A stretch of 8,199 nucleotides of DNA from an uncultured Actinomycetes bacterium (GCA_903832395.1 CAILBF010000185.1:1-8199); one strand, 5' to 3'; positions 1-7,765 are shown, numbered from the stretch's first letter. The notes: generated from the letters alone by a model not told the origin. Translations and numbers: made by a program.

Positions 1-753
1 AAAAACATCGAAGTCGATGAGGTTCTTGTCGAGTATTTGGCCTATGCCGAAATTCTTCGCCCATATGTTGCCGACACCGTTTTGCTTCTAGATCAAGCGC
101 TAAAAGCCGGTAAGCGCATCCTCTTGGAGGGTTCACAAGGAACCCTTCTCGACGTTGATCACGGTACGTATCCATTTGTTACTTCAAGTAATCCGACTGC
201 GGGCGGTGCGTGTACTGGTAGTGGAATCGGACCCACCAAAATAGATAAAGTAATTGGAATCGTTAAGGCTTACACAACACGTGTTGGCAGTGGCCCTTTC
301 CCAACTGAACTCTTTGATGAAGATGGTGAAGCCCTACGTCGCATTGGTGGCGAAATTGGTGTTACTACTGGTCGAGCTCGTCGTTGCGGGTGGTATGACG
401 CACCGATCGCACGCTATGCAGTGCGCGTAAATGGTTTAACTGATTTCTTCCTAACTAAACTCGATGTATTAACTGGTTGGGAAAAAATTCCAGTATGCGT
501 TGCCTACGAAATTGATGGCAAGCGAGTAGAAGAACTTCCCGCTTCGCAAACTGACTTTCACCATGCAAAGCCGATTTATGAATATCTACAAGGGTGGAGC
601 GAAGACATCACGAAGGCGAGAAAGCTCAGCGATCTTCCGAAGGCTGCTCAAGAGTATGTAGCTTTCTTAGAAAAGATATCGGGTGCACCCATAAGTGCAA
701 TCGGTGTTGGTCCGGGCCGCGATGAGACGATCGTTGTTAAGGATTTCATCTAA
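1..753 (+). CDS. purA: Adenylosuccinate synthase, C-terminal part (5' end outside window)
   Basis: Catalyses the GTP-dependent condensation of IMP with aspartate to adenylosuccinate, the first committed step to AMP, in the cytoplasm. The reading frame is open from base 1, so the gene enters from upstream; 250 residues are visible. The family is usually about 430 residues, so roughly 175-180 N-terminal residues, including the GTP-binding start, are missing. Visible motifs are EGSQGTLLD (residues 43-51 of the fragment), DHGTYPFVTSSN, the glycine-rich stretch around TAGGACTGSGIGP, KAYTTRVGSGPFPTEL, the arginine-bearing GVTTGRARRCGWYD loop, and the terminal GVGPGRDETI. The TTG at 37 is an internal leucine codon, not a start, because conserved sequence continues upstream of it. 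The stop is 2 bases before purD. No lesion is seen. Identification is very secure. Confidence 0.97.
   Translation, partial: KNIEVDEVLVEYLAYAEILRPYVADTVLLLDQALKAGKRILLEGSQGTLLDVDHGTYPFVTSSNPTAGGACTGSGIGPTKIDKVIGIVKAYTTRVGSGPFPTELFDEDGEALRRIGGEIGVTTGRARRCGWYDAPIARYAVRVNGLTDFFLTKLDVLTGWEKIPVCVAYEIDGKRVEELPASQTDFHHAKPIYEYLQGWSEDITKARKLSDLPKAAQEYVAFLEKISGAPISAIGVGPGRDETIVVKDFI
739..743 (+). promoter_or_regulatory. Possible weak ribosome binding site for purD
   Basis: An AAGGA match lies inside the last codons of purA, 12 bases before the purD ATG at 756. The spacing is longer than ideal, so purD may depend partly on ribosomes terminating at the purA stop 2 bases before its start. This is inferred from sequence only. 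Confidence 0.35.
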
Positions 754-755
754 CA

Positions 756-2000
756 ATGAAAATCCTCCTAGTCGGAAGCGGCGGTCGTGAACACGCGCTA
801 GGACTAGGTTTACACGCTGATCCCGCCTGCACATCACTTCATGTCGCACCTGGAAACCCTGGAATTGCAGAGTTCGCACAGTGCCACCCAATTGATATTT
901 TAAACAATGCCGAAATCGTTGCTCTGGCACTGGAAATCGCTGCAGATTTAGTTGTCATTGGCCCAGAGGTTCCGCTAGTTAATGGAGTGGCCGATGATTT
1001 ACGAAGGTTAAAGATTGCCGTATTTGGACCCTCAAAGGCTGCAGCAGCGTTGGAAGGTTCAAAGACTTTTGCTAAAGAGGTTATGTCCGATGCTGGCGTT
1101 CCCACCGCACATAGTTTTACGTGCACAACAAAAACCGAATGTGAAAAGGCGTTAGATACTTTTGGCGCCCCGTATGTGGTTAAAGATGATGGTTTAGCCG
1201 GCGGTAAGGGAGTGGTCGTAACAAGTGATCGCCAAAAAGCTTTAGATCATGCACTTGGATGCAAGCGTGTAGTTATTGAAGAGTATTTAGATGGTCCAGA
1301 GGTTTCACTATTTGGAATAAGCGATGGAGTTTCAATTCTTGCAATGCAACCGGCTCAAGATTTCAAACGTGCTGGAGATAATGATGAGGGCCCTAATACC
1401 GGTGGGATGGGTGCATACTCCCCGCTACCGTGGGCACCGTCAGACATTATTGATGACACATTTAAACAAATACTTGCGCCAATGATTGCCGAGATGAATG
1501 CGCGTGGTACACCATTTGTTGGCTTGCTTTACGCAGGCTTAGCCCTTACTAATCACGGCACACGTGTCATCGAATTCAATGTTCGTTTTGGTGATCCAGA
1601 AACTCAAGTTTTGATTCCGCTGCTTAAGACTCCGTTAGCAACGCTTCTATTCAAAGCAGCAACTGGCGATCTCGCCGATACGGTTTTAGAGTGGCGAGAT
1701 GAATCGGCAGTGACAATAGTTTTAGCCGCCGAGGGATATCCCACGGCCCCAAAGAGCGGTGAGAAGATCTCAACTTTTCCTACGATCGAAAAAGTTCAGA
1801 TTTTTCATGCCGGAACCTCGTTGATGGGTGAAGATTTAGTTTCATCGGGAGGCCGCGTCCTCACCGTAACTGGGCTAGGTACGGATCTAACGGAGGCCAG
1901 AGACCGGGCCTATCGCGCAATTAGCCAGATTTCATTGCCAGGCTCCTTTTATCGAAGCGACATCGCGCTCAATGCCGCAGTGGCAGAGAAGGGCAACTAA
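756..2000 (+). CDS. purD: Phosphoribosylamine--glycine ligase (GAR synthetase)
   Basis: Joins 5-phosphoribosylamine to glycine using ATP, the second step of purine synthesis. The 414 residues match the usual monofunctional length of about 420, with no fusion to PurM or PurN. The N-domain opens with MKILLVGSGGREHALG (residues 1-16), the classic PurD start, which fixes the ATG at 756. The central ATP-grasp region shows VVKDDGLAGGKGVVV (141-155), EEYLDGPEVSLF (175-186) and PNTGGMGAYSP (213-223). The metal/ATP site lies in EFNVRFGDPETQ (273-284). The C-terminal lobe has the family-typical AAEGYP (324-329) and a late FYRSDIA (398-404). The gene sits 2 bases after purA, and purB starts on the next base after its stop. 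The product of PurF, encoded at the far end of this block, is chemically unstable, so co-expression of the two enzymes makes sense. Identification is very secure. Confidence 0.97.
   Translation: MKILLVGSGGREHALGLGLHADPACTSLHVAPGNPGIAEFAQCHPIDILNNAEIVALALEIAADLVVIGPEVPLVNGVADDLRRLKIAVFGPSKAAAALEGSKTFAKEVMSDAGVPTAHSFTCTTKTECEKALDTFGAPYVVKDDGLAGGKGVVVTSDRQKALDHALGCKRVVIEEYLDGPEVSLFGISDGVSILAMQPAQDFKRAGDNDEGPNTGGMGAYSPLPWAPSDIIDDTFKQILAPMIAEMNARGTPFVGLLYAGLALTNHGTRVIEFNVRFGDPETQVLIPLLKTPLATLLFKAATGDLADTVLEWRDESAVTIVLAAEGYPTAPKSGEKISTFPTIEKVQIFHAGTSLMGEDLVSSGGRVLTVTGLGTDLTEARDRAYRAISQISLPGSFYRSDIALNAAVAEKGN
1986..1993 (+). promoter_or_regulatory. Ribosome binding site for purB
   Basis: The purine-rich run GAGAAGGG lies 7 bases before the purB ATG at 2001, within the last codons of purD. 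Its AAGGG core is a good partial match to a Shine-Dalgarno sequence. It supports the ATG directly after the purD TAA as the true start. Confidence 0.6.
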
Positions 2001-3422
2001 ATGGCGGATAATTACGCAGTGAGCTTAATCGCCGATAGATATGCATCCGCTGCGATGGTCAAGATTTTTGCGCCACAAGAAAAAATTATTCTAGAGCGCC
2101 GATTGTGGCTATCGGTTATGCGCAATCAATCTCTGCTGGGTCATCCAATTCCGGAATCTGTTATTGATGATTACAAAAAAGTAATTTTTACCGTTGACCT
2201 TGCATCCATCGATGCCCGTGAAAAACAGACGCGACATGATGTAAAAGCCCGCATTGAAGAGTTCAATTCCCTTGCCGGTCATGAAGCAATCCATGCTGGG
2301 ATGACTAGCCGCGACTTAACTGAAAATGTTGAAGCTCTGCAGATTCGTAATGGTCTAGAAGTTGTTCACGATAAAGTTGTCACACTTCTTGCGCGTTTAG
2401 CCGAGCGAGCAACACAGTACGACGCCCAACCTATTGCTGGTCGCTCACACAATGTGCCAGCACAGATTACAACTCTTGGTAAGCGATTTGCTTCAGCCGC
2501 CGAAGAACTTCTTTTCGCATATGAGCGATTAACCGCTCTGCAAGCTCGCTACCCAATGCGTGGCATAAAAGGTCCAGTCGGCACAGCGCAAGATTCGATT
2601 GATTTACTCGGCTCAAGCGATTCACATGCGGCGCTAGAAAATGCAATAGCTAAAGAGTTAGGTTTTAATCGCGTACTAGATTCCACTGGCCAGATTTATC
2701 CACGCTCTTTTGATTACGATGTTGTTACAACGCTTGTTCAATTAGCGTCGGCCCCATCATCGCTGGCAACATCAATTCGCTTAATGGCCGGTTCGGAATT
2801 AGTTACTGAGGGATTTAAAGCTGGACAAGTCGGTAGCAGCGCGATGCCACACAAAATGAATACGCGCTCATGCGAACGTATAAATGGTTTATCGGTAGTT
2901 CTTCGTGGGTATGCATCGATGGTGAGTGAATTATCTGGAGACCAATGGAATGAAGGCGATGTCTCATGTAGCGTCGTTCGCCGGGTAGCCCTTCCCGATG
3001 CTTTCTATGCCATTGATGGCCTGCTCGAAACTATGTTGACTGTTCTTGATGAATTTGGCGCTTTCCCCGCAGTAATTGCCGCTGAACTAGAGCGATACCT
3101 TCCGTTTTTGGCAACCACAAAATTTTTAATGGCGGCAGTAAAAGCTGGTGTTGGTCGTGAACTCGCCCATGAAGTAATTAAAGAACACGCAGTCAAAGCC
3201 GCGCTTGGAATGCGTGAAGGCAAAGCAAATACTCTTCTTGATGATTTAGCCAGCGACGGCCGTTTTCCTTTGGACCGTGCAGCACTCGATCTATTAATAA
3301 GCACACCACTTGAATTTACTGGCGATGCTCGCCAACAAGTTGCTCGAGTTGTTAGTCGCATTGACGCGATTACTTCCGCGCACCCTGCAGCAATGCAGTA
3401 CAAACCCAGCTCTATCCGGTGA
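2001..3422 (+). CDS. purB: Adenylosuccinate lyase
   Basis: Fumarase/aspartase-superfamily lyase, normally a homotetramer, that acts twice: SAICAR to AICAR plus fumarate, and adenylosuccinate to AMP plus fumarate. It therefore works directly downstream of both PurC and PurA in this block. The 473 residues match the family length. Visible elements are RHDVKARIEEF (78-88, with the conserved HDV histidine), GMTSRDLTEN (100-109), GRSHNVPAQ (147-155, containing the catalytic-region His150), and the flexible signature loop GSSAMPHKMN (278-287), whose second serine, Ser280, corresponds by motif to the catalytic base. EGD..CSVVRRVALPDAF (318-335) is also typical. The usual GRTH motif reads GRSH here (Ser149), a conservative change. 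The start abuts the purD stop with no gap and a purine-rich ribosome site lies upstream. The last four bases overlap the purC start (GTGA). The gene is intact. Confidence 0.97.
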   Translation: MADNYAVSLIADRYASAAMVKIFAPQEKIILERRLWLSVMRNQSLLGHPIPESVIDDYKKVIFTVDLASIDAREKQTRHDVKARIEEFNSLAGHEAIHAGMTSRDLTENVEALQIRNGLEVVHDKVVTLLARLAERATQYDAQPIAGRSHNVPAQITTLGKRFASAAEELLFAYERLTALQARYPMRGIKGPVGTAQDSIDLLGSSDSHAALENAIAKELGFNRVLDSTGQIYPRSFDYDVVTTLVQLASAPSSLATSIRLMAGSELVTEGFKAGQVGSSAMPHKMNTRSCERINGLSVVLRGYASMVSELSGDQWNEGDVSCSVVRRVALPDAFYAIDGLLETMLTVLDEFGAFPAVIAAELERYLPFLATTKFLMAAVKAGVGRELAHEVIKEHAVKAALGMREGKANTLLDDLASDGRFPLDRAALDLLISTPLEFTGDARQQVARVVSRIDAITSAHPAAMQYKPSSIR

Positions 3423-4300
3423 GCGGATTCGGGCTAGCTGGCCCACCTCCAGCACCAATCATTACCGGTTGGTCACACGTACGCACTGGAAAAGTTCGCG
3501 ACTTGTATACCAACGAAAAGAAAGAAATTCTCCTTGTTGCATCCGATCGCGTTTCAGCGTACGACTGGGTAATGCCGACAACAATTCCCGGTAAAGGCGC
3601 AGTACTTACACAACTCTCACTGTTTTGGTTCGAACTGCTAGAAGATATTATTCCCAATCACGTTATTTCAACCGACGTACCGAAGGCCGTTGAAGACCGT
3701 GCCATCATCGTCCAACCGCTAGATATGTTTAGCGTTGAATGTGTAGCACGTGGATATTTAACGGGCAGCGGGTGGAGTGAATATCAAAACAACAGCTCAG
3801 TATGCGGAAACCCTTTGCCCGAGGGCTTAGAAGATGGTTCGAAACTTCCAAAAACAATTTTTACTCCGGCAACTAAAGCCGATGTGGGCGATCACGATAT
3901 AAATATAGATTTTGAAACGGCTGCACAGCAAATAGGCCACGATGTTGCCGAAAGTTTAAGAGAGTTAACGATTGACTTGTATGACACGGCTGCAGATTTT
4001 GCGCTGTCTCGAGGAATCATTCTTGCCGATACAAAATTCGAATTTGGCCGCAATGCTTCAGGGGAGATTGTCTTAGGCGATGAAGCTCTAACCCCTGATT
4101 CATCTAGGTTTTGGGAGTTATCGACCTGGGCTCCAGGCGGGGCTCAGGCCTCCTTTGATAAACAGTTTTTACGTGACTACTTGGTAGCAAGTGGATGGGA
4201 TCGAAAGAGTCCGCCCCCTGAGCTTCCAACTGAGATCGTAGAAAAGACCGCACAGCGTTACGAAGAAGCGTTTTATCGTTTAACTGGCAGCAAGTTCTAA
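3419..4300 (+). CDS. purC: Phosphoribosylaminoimidazole-succinocarboxamide synthase (SAICAR synthetase)
   Basis: Condenses CAIR with aspartate using ATP to give SAICAR, the substrate of PurB encoded just upstream. The 293 residues fit the longer bacterial/fungal-like class rather than the short type of about 240 residues. Visible motifs are TGKVRDLY (23-30, nucleotide-binding start), ASDRVSAYDWVMPT (41-54), ECVARGYLTGSGW (107-119), ILADTKFEFG (201-210), TPDSSRFW (225-232) and SFDKQFLRDYL (245-255). The chosen start is GTG at 3419, whose GTGA overlaps the purB stop by four bases. It leaves about 20 residues before the conserved GWSHV, a normal leader length, and no ATG is available that keeps the N-terminal motif. 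No clear Shine-Dalgarno sequence precedes the GTG, so termination-coupled reinitiation is likely. The gene is intact. Product identity is very secure and the exact start is likely. Confidence 0.96.
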   Translation: MSGFGLAGPPPAPIITGWSHVRTGKVRDLYTNEKKEILLVASDRVSAYDWVMPTTIPGKGAVLTQLSLFWFELLEDIIPNHVISTDVPKAVEDRAIIVQPLDMFSVECVARGYLTGSGWSEYQNNSSVCGNPLPEGLEDGSKLPKTIFTPATKADVGDHDINIDFETAAQQIGHDVAESLRELTIDLYDTAADFALSRGIILADTKFEFGRNASGEIVLGDEALTPDSSRFWELSTWAPGGAQASFDKQFLRDYLVASGWDRKSPPPELPTEIVEKTAQRYEEAFYRLTGSKF

Positions 4301-4303
4301 TAC

Positions 4304-4310
4304 AGGGAGA
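4304..4310 (+). promoter_or_regulatory. Strong ribosome binding site for purS
   Basis: AGGGAGA lies in the 18-base gap between the purC stop (4298-4300) and the purS ATG (4319), with 9 bases between AGGGAG and the ATG. It is the only Shine-Dalgarno sequence in the window that lies in dedicated noncoding sequence, and the best match I see. It suggests independent initiation at purS, while purQ and purL after it appear to rely on coupling. Confidence 0.75.
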
Positions 4311-4318
4311 ATAAGACA

Positions 4319-4564
4319 ATGGCAACAATCGTGGTTGATGTGATGTTAAAGCCCGAAATTCTCGACCCGCAAGGAAATGCCGTTGCATCTGCACTGCCGC
4401 GACTTGGCTTTACTTTTGCAACCTCTGTGCGCCAAGGAAAGCGATTTGAAATTCACATTGAGGGAGATGCAACACCTGCCCAGTTGGCAGAAGTTGAAAA
4501 AGCGGCAGAGGTTTTACTTTCAAATCCTGTTATTGAGACCTACGTCGTAAGAGTTGAGAAGTAA
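4319..4564 (+). CDS. purS: Phosphoribosylformylglycinamidine synthase subunit PurS
   Basis: Small subunit of the three-part FGAM synthase (PurS, PurQ, PurL), needed for the complex to couple glutamine-derived ammonia to FGAR. In characterised Gram-positive-type complexes PurS is a dimer that bridges PurL and PurQ. The 81 residues are the expected length. The typical pattern is present: a first beta strand, then MLKPEILDPQGNAV (9-22), GF..ATSVRQGKRFEI (30-44), and LLSNPVIE (66-73) near the end. Its ATG has the clearest ribosome site in the window. The last base of its TAA stop is also the first base of the purQ ATG (TAATG). The neighbours leave no doubt about its role. Confidence 0.96.
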   Translation: MATIVVDVMLKPEILDPQGNAVASALPRLGFTFATSVRQGKRFEIHIEGDATPAQLAEVEKAAEVLLSNPVIETYVVRVEK

Positions 4565-5232
4565 TGCGCATAGGAGTTATCACTTTTCCTGGAACTCTAG
4601 ATGATCGCGATGCTGCGCGAGCAGTCAATCACGGTGGGGCAGTTGCTATACCCCTATGGCATGCCGACGCAGATTTAAAAAATGTCGATGCCGTTATTCT
4701 GCCCGGTGGATTTTCTTACGGAGATTACTTACGGTGCGGCGCAATATCGCGTTTTGCTCCAGTAATGAAGTTAGTGATTGAAGCTGCAGGTAAGGGTATG
4801 CCCGTTCTCGGAATTTGCAATGGCTTTCAAGTCCTCTGCGAATCCCACTTGTTACCAGGAGCGTTGACTCGTAACTCTGATTTGCATTTCTTATGCCGCG
4901 ATCAAGAGATTGAGATTATAAATAATTCAACACCTTGGACGAACTCATTCAAAGCGGGAGAAAAAATAACAATCCCACTCAAAAATGGCGAAGGTTCATT
5001 TCAATGTGATGACCAGACTTTGGCTCAATTAGAGGGCGAGGGACGAGTCGTTGCGCGCTACGTTGGAGAAAATCCCAACGGTTCACGTAACTTAATTGCT
5101 GGAATTTCAAATGCTAGGGGCAACGTCGTGGGTCTTATGCCCCACCCAGAGCACGCTATTGACCCGTTGACCGGCCCTTCAGCTCAAGGCCTCGGTTTCT
5201 TCACATCAATTTTGAATGCGATGGTCAAGTAA
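4564..5232 (+). CDS. purQ: Phosphoribosylformylglycinamidine synthase subunit PurQ (glutaminase)
   Basis: Class I glutamine amidotransferase subunit that hydrolyses glutamine and passes ammonia to PurL. The 222 residues match the stand-alone PurQ length. Motifs: ILPGGFSYGDYLRCGAISRF (45-64), the nucleophile elbow GICNGFQVLCE (83-93) with catalytic Cys85, and MPHPEHAID (192-200) with the triad His194 and Glu196. A NGEGSF stretch (141-146) stands where many orthologues read HGEG; I note this without inferring a functional effect. The start shares one base with the purS stop and the stop shares one base with the purL start, both as TAATG, with only weak or absent Shine-Dalgarno sequence. This points to stepwise translational coupling of the three subunits. 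The gene is intact. Confidence 0.97.
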   Translation: MRIGVITFPGTLDDRDAARAVNHGGAVAIPLWHADADLKNVDAVILPGGFSYGDYLRCGAISRFAPVMKLVIEAAGKGMPVLGICNGFQVLCESHLLPGALTRNSDLHFLCRDQEIEIINNSTPWTNSFKAGEKITIPLKNGEGSFQCDDQTLAQLEGEGRVVARYVGENPNGSRNLIAGISNARGNVVGLMPHPEHAIDPLTGPSAQGLGFFTSILNAMVK

Positions 5233-7463
5233 TGTCTTTAGATACCGTTGCAATCGCTCAATCAACACCCGATACAAAGCAGCCCTTTGCCGAACTCGGG
5301 TTGCGGCCCGACGAGTATGCGCGAATCAAAGAGATTCTGGGTCGGCGTCCGACCTCCTCCGAGTTAGCGATGTATTCAGTAATGTGGTCTGAGCACTGCT
5401 CATATAAGTCATCGAAAGTTCACTTGAAACAGTTCGGTGACAAAGCCCCCAAATCCGATGCCCTTTTAGTAGGCATCGGTGAAAATGCTGGTGTTGTAGA
5501 TGTTGGCCAAGGTTATGCAGTAACTTTTAAAATTGAATCACACAATCACCCATCTTTTGTCGAGCCTTACCAAGGTGCTGCAACTGGCGTAGGTGGAATC
5601 GTTAGAGATATTTTAACAATGGGTGCGCGGCCAATAGCAATTATGGATCCACTTCGTTTTGGTCCAGCCGATGCACCAGATACAAGGCGAGTATTGCCCG
5701 GCATAGTTGCAGGTGTTGGTGGATACGGAAACTGTTTAGGTCTACCAAATATTGGTGGCGAAGTCGTATTTGATCAAACGTATGCCGGCAATCCATTAGT
5801 TAATGCTCTGTGTGTCGGCGTAATGAAGCACAGCGACATTAAGTTAGCTAAAGCAGCTGGTGCCGGAAACCTCGTAGTTTTATTTGGAGCAAAGACCGGC
5901 GGCGATGGAATTGGTGGCGTTTCAGTTTTGGCATCAGAGACTTTTGGTGCTGGGGGCTCTACTAAGCGACCTAGCGTCCAAGTTGGCGATCCATTTGTTG
6001 AAAAAATTCTCATTGAATGCTCACTTGAAATCTTTGCCGAAGATTTAGTTGTTGGAATTCAAGATCTAGGTGGAGCTGGACTTTCATGTGCCACAAGTGA
6101 ATTAGCATCGGGCGGCTCAGGGGGCATGAAAGTAGCGCTAGATAGGGTTCCGTTGCGTGATCCGTCGCTATCTCCTGAAGAGATTTTAATGTCAGAGTCA
6201 CAAGAGCGCATGTGCGCAATTGTTGAGCCACACAAGCTTGCACGCTTTTTAGAAATCTGCGCAAAATGGGATGTAACTGTTACTGCAATTGGTGAAGTTA
6301 CCGATGGCGATCGCTTAGAGATTACTTGGAACGGTGAAGTAATAGTCGATGTTCCACCACGCACAGTTGCACATGAAGGCCCCGTTTATAACCGCCCTCT
6401 AGCCCAACCTGCATATATCGATGAAGTCAATTCTCAAAGCGTAAACGTACCGATACCAAGCGGTGCCGACGAGATTAAAGCTGCAGTATTAAAACTTGCT
6501 GGCGCGCCAAACTTGGCCGATAAATCCTGGGTAACATCGCAGTACGACAAATACGTTCAAGGCAACACAATTCAATCTCAGCCCGATGATTCGGGAATGG
6601 TTCGCATCGATGAGACCACGCATTTAGGTGTTGCGATTTCAACGGATGCAAATGCGAACTGGTCTTACTTAAATCCTTATCAAGGCGCAAAGCTAGCTTT
6701 AGCAGAAGCGGCACGAAATATTGCGACCGCAGGTGCACGGCCATTAGCTGTAACAAACTGTCTTAACTTTGGTTCACCCGAAGATCCAGGCGTTATGTGG
6801 CAGTTTGCCGAGTCAGTTCGCGGCCTCGCCGATGGGTGCTTAGAGATGGGACTTCCAGTTACTGGCGGAAACGTTTCTTTCTATAATCAAACCGGCACCG
6901 TCGCTATCTTGCCGACACCAGTTATCGGAGTGCTTGGTGTAATTCAAGATGTTCGTACTCGTACGCCCATGAGTTTTAGTACTGCGGGTTTAGATCTCTA
7001 TCTTCTCGGTCAGACATTTGAAGATTTAGCTGGAAGCGAATGGGCTTTCTTGCACGGGGAACGTGTGGGTCAATCACCTACCGCTGATTTGGGCCGTGAA
7101 ATGCGGCTTATTGAGCTACTCCTTGCTGGACACGATAAGAAGATTTTTAGTGCCGCTCATGACTTAAGTCAGGGCGGTTTATCAGCTGGATTAACTGAAA
7201 TGGTTTTACGTTATTCAGTTGGTGCGACCATTACTTTGGATAATGCTGGGATTGACTTATTAAGCGAAACCCCCGGGCGAGTGATTGTTGCAATCGAGAG
7301 CAGTAACACCGATGCGCTTAAAAACCTTGCAGCGGACAATGAAATCCCGCTTAATAAAATCGGTGTAACTGGCGGGGAGTCACTCACCATTAATGGATGC
7401 GTTATTTCATTAACTGAACTTCGCGATGTGCACACATCTACTTTTCCACGGTTGTTTGGTTGA
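5232..7463 (+). CDS. purL: Phosphoribosylformylglycinamidine synthase subunit PurL (small type)
   Basis: Synthetase subunit of FGAM synthase: ATP-dependent amidation of FGAR using ammonia from PurQ. The 743 residues match the small PurL that partners with separate PurS and PurQ. The fused PurL of enterobacteria is about 1,300 residues. It has two AIR-synthetase-like halves. Visible motifs are MWSEHCSYKSSK (51-62, with conserved His55), GENAGVVDVGQGYAVTFK (83-100), IESHNHPSFVEPYQGAATGVG (101-121 region), VGDPFVEK (251-258), IQDLGGAGLSCATSE (276-290) and SESQERM (321-327). The second half carries a LNFGSPEDP motif and a late AHDLSQGGL. The ATG shares one base with the purQ stop and has no evident ribosome site of its own. 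The stop lies 5 bases before the ATG of the next small gene. The gene is intact and very secure. Confidence 0.97.
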   Translation: MSLDTVAIAQSTPDTKQPFAELGLRPDEYARIKEILGRRPTSSELAMYSVMWSEHCSYKSSKVHLKQFGDKAPKSDALLVGIGENAGVVDVGQGYAVTFKIESHNHPSFVEPYQGAATGVGGIVRDILTMGARPIAIMDPLRFGPADAPDTRRVLPGIVAGVGGYGNCLGLPNIGGEVVFDQTYAGNPLVNALCVGVMKHSDIKLAKAAGAGNLVVLFGAKTGGDGIGGVSVLASETFGAGGSTKRPSVQVGDPFVEKILIECSLEIFAEDLVVGIQDLGGAGLSCATSELASGGSGGMKVALDRVPLRDPSLSPEEILMSESQERMCAIVEPHKLARFLEICAKWDVTVTAIGEVTDGDRLEITWNGEVIVDVPPRTVAHEGPVYNRPLAQPAYIDEVNSQSVNVPIPSGADEIKAAVLKLAGAPNLADKSWVTSQYDKYVQGNTIQSQPDDSGMVRIDETTHLGVAISTDANANWSYLNPYQGAKLALAEAARNIATAGARPLAVTNCLNFGSPEDPGVMWQFAESVRGLADGCLEMGLPVTGGNVSFYNQTGTVAILPTPVIGVLGVIQDVRTRTPMSFSTAGLDLYLLGQTFEDLAGSEWAFLHGERVGQSPTADLGREMRLIELLLAGHDKKIFSAAHDLSQGGLSAGLTEMVLRYSVGATITLDNAGIDLLSETPGRVIVAIESSNTDALKNLAADNEIPLNKIGVTGGESLTINGCVISLTELRDVHTSTFPRLFG

Positions 7464-7468
7464 TATCG

Positions 7469-7765
7469 ATGCGTGATCCTAAAATCCTTGAAGACGTTAA
7501 AGAAACGTTAGCGATGCTCAGTGCTAAGGCGCCAGGTCGAGCGATTGAAGTACGCGTCCCACCATATGCCGCGATTCAGTGCGGAGATGGCCCAACACAT
7601 ACTCGAGGCACGCCCGCAAATGTCGTCGAAATGGATGCAGACACATGGTTGGCACTAGCAGCTGGTGAACTTACATGGGGTGAGGCGTTATCCAGCGGCG
7701 CAATCAATGCTTCAGGGGTACGTGCAGATTTAACTGAGTATCTACCGCTTAGGATTAACGCATGA
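7469..7765 (+). CDS. Small SCP-like (sterol carrier family) protein of unknown function between purL and purF
   Basis: A soluble 98-residue protein from the ATG at 7469, without signal peptide or membrane segment. It resembles the actinobacterial 'sterol carrier family' proteins (bacterial SCP-2 orthologues, the Rv0807 type) by recall of conserved stretches: APGRAIEVRVPPYAAIQ (21-37), GPTHTRGTPANVVEMDADTW (41-60), LALAAGELTW (61-70) and ASGVRADLTEYLPL (81-94). The last two look like the SCP-2 pattern of a fixed-size helix followed by a 'gain, small-residue, G' strand. A TTG at 7460 would add three residues and overlap the purL stop by four bases (TTGA). I prefer the ATG as the commoner start codon, but neither has a clear ribosome site. 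The stop overlaps the purF start as ATGA. Known relatives often carry a longer N-terminal region, so this copy looks like a minimal version. Its biochemical role is unknown to me. The location implies purine-linked expression, but sterol binding is not shown. Confidence 0.8.
   Translation: MRDPKILEDVKETLAMLSAKAPGRAIEVRVPPYAAIQCGDGPTHTRGTPANVVEMDADTWLALAAGELTWGEALSSGAINASGVRADLTEYLPLRINA

Noticed and set aside
37..39. TTG as the start of the first gene, giving a 238-residue protein
   Set aside because: The frame is open back to base 1 and the protein is clearly the C-terminal part of PurA. The TTG is an internal leucine codon.
3005..3403. 132-codon open frame on the minus strand within purB
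   Set aside because: It lies wholly antisense to conserved purB sequence, has a low-complexity serine/arginine/alanine-rich translation, and has no recognisable domain. It is a shadow frame.
3310..3594. 94-codon open frame on the plus strand spanning the purB/purC junction
   Set aside because: It overlaps the well-conserved end of purB and start of purC in another frame, and its translation resembles no protein family. It is not a gene.
4301..4318. The purC-purS gap as a possible promoter, terminator or small RNA site
   Set aside because: At 18 bases it is too short for a promoter with spacer or a hairpin terminator, and it is fully explained by the purS ribosome binding site.
6010..6364. 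Two overlapping minus-strand open frames inside purL
   Set aside because: Both are antisense to conserved PurL motifs and have no recognisable content. They reflect codon composition of the sense gene.
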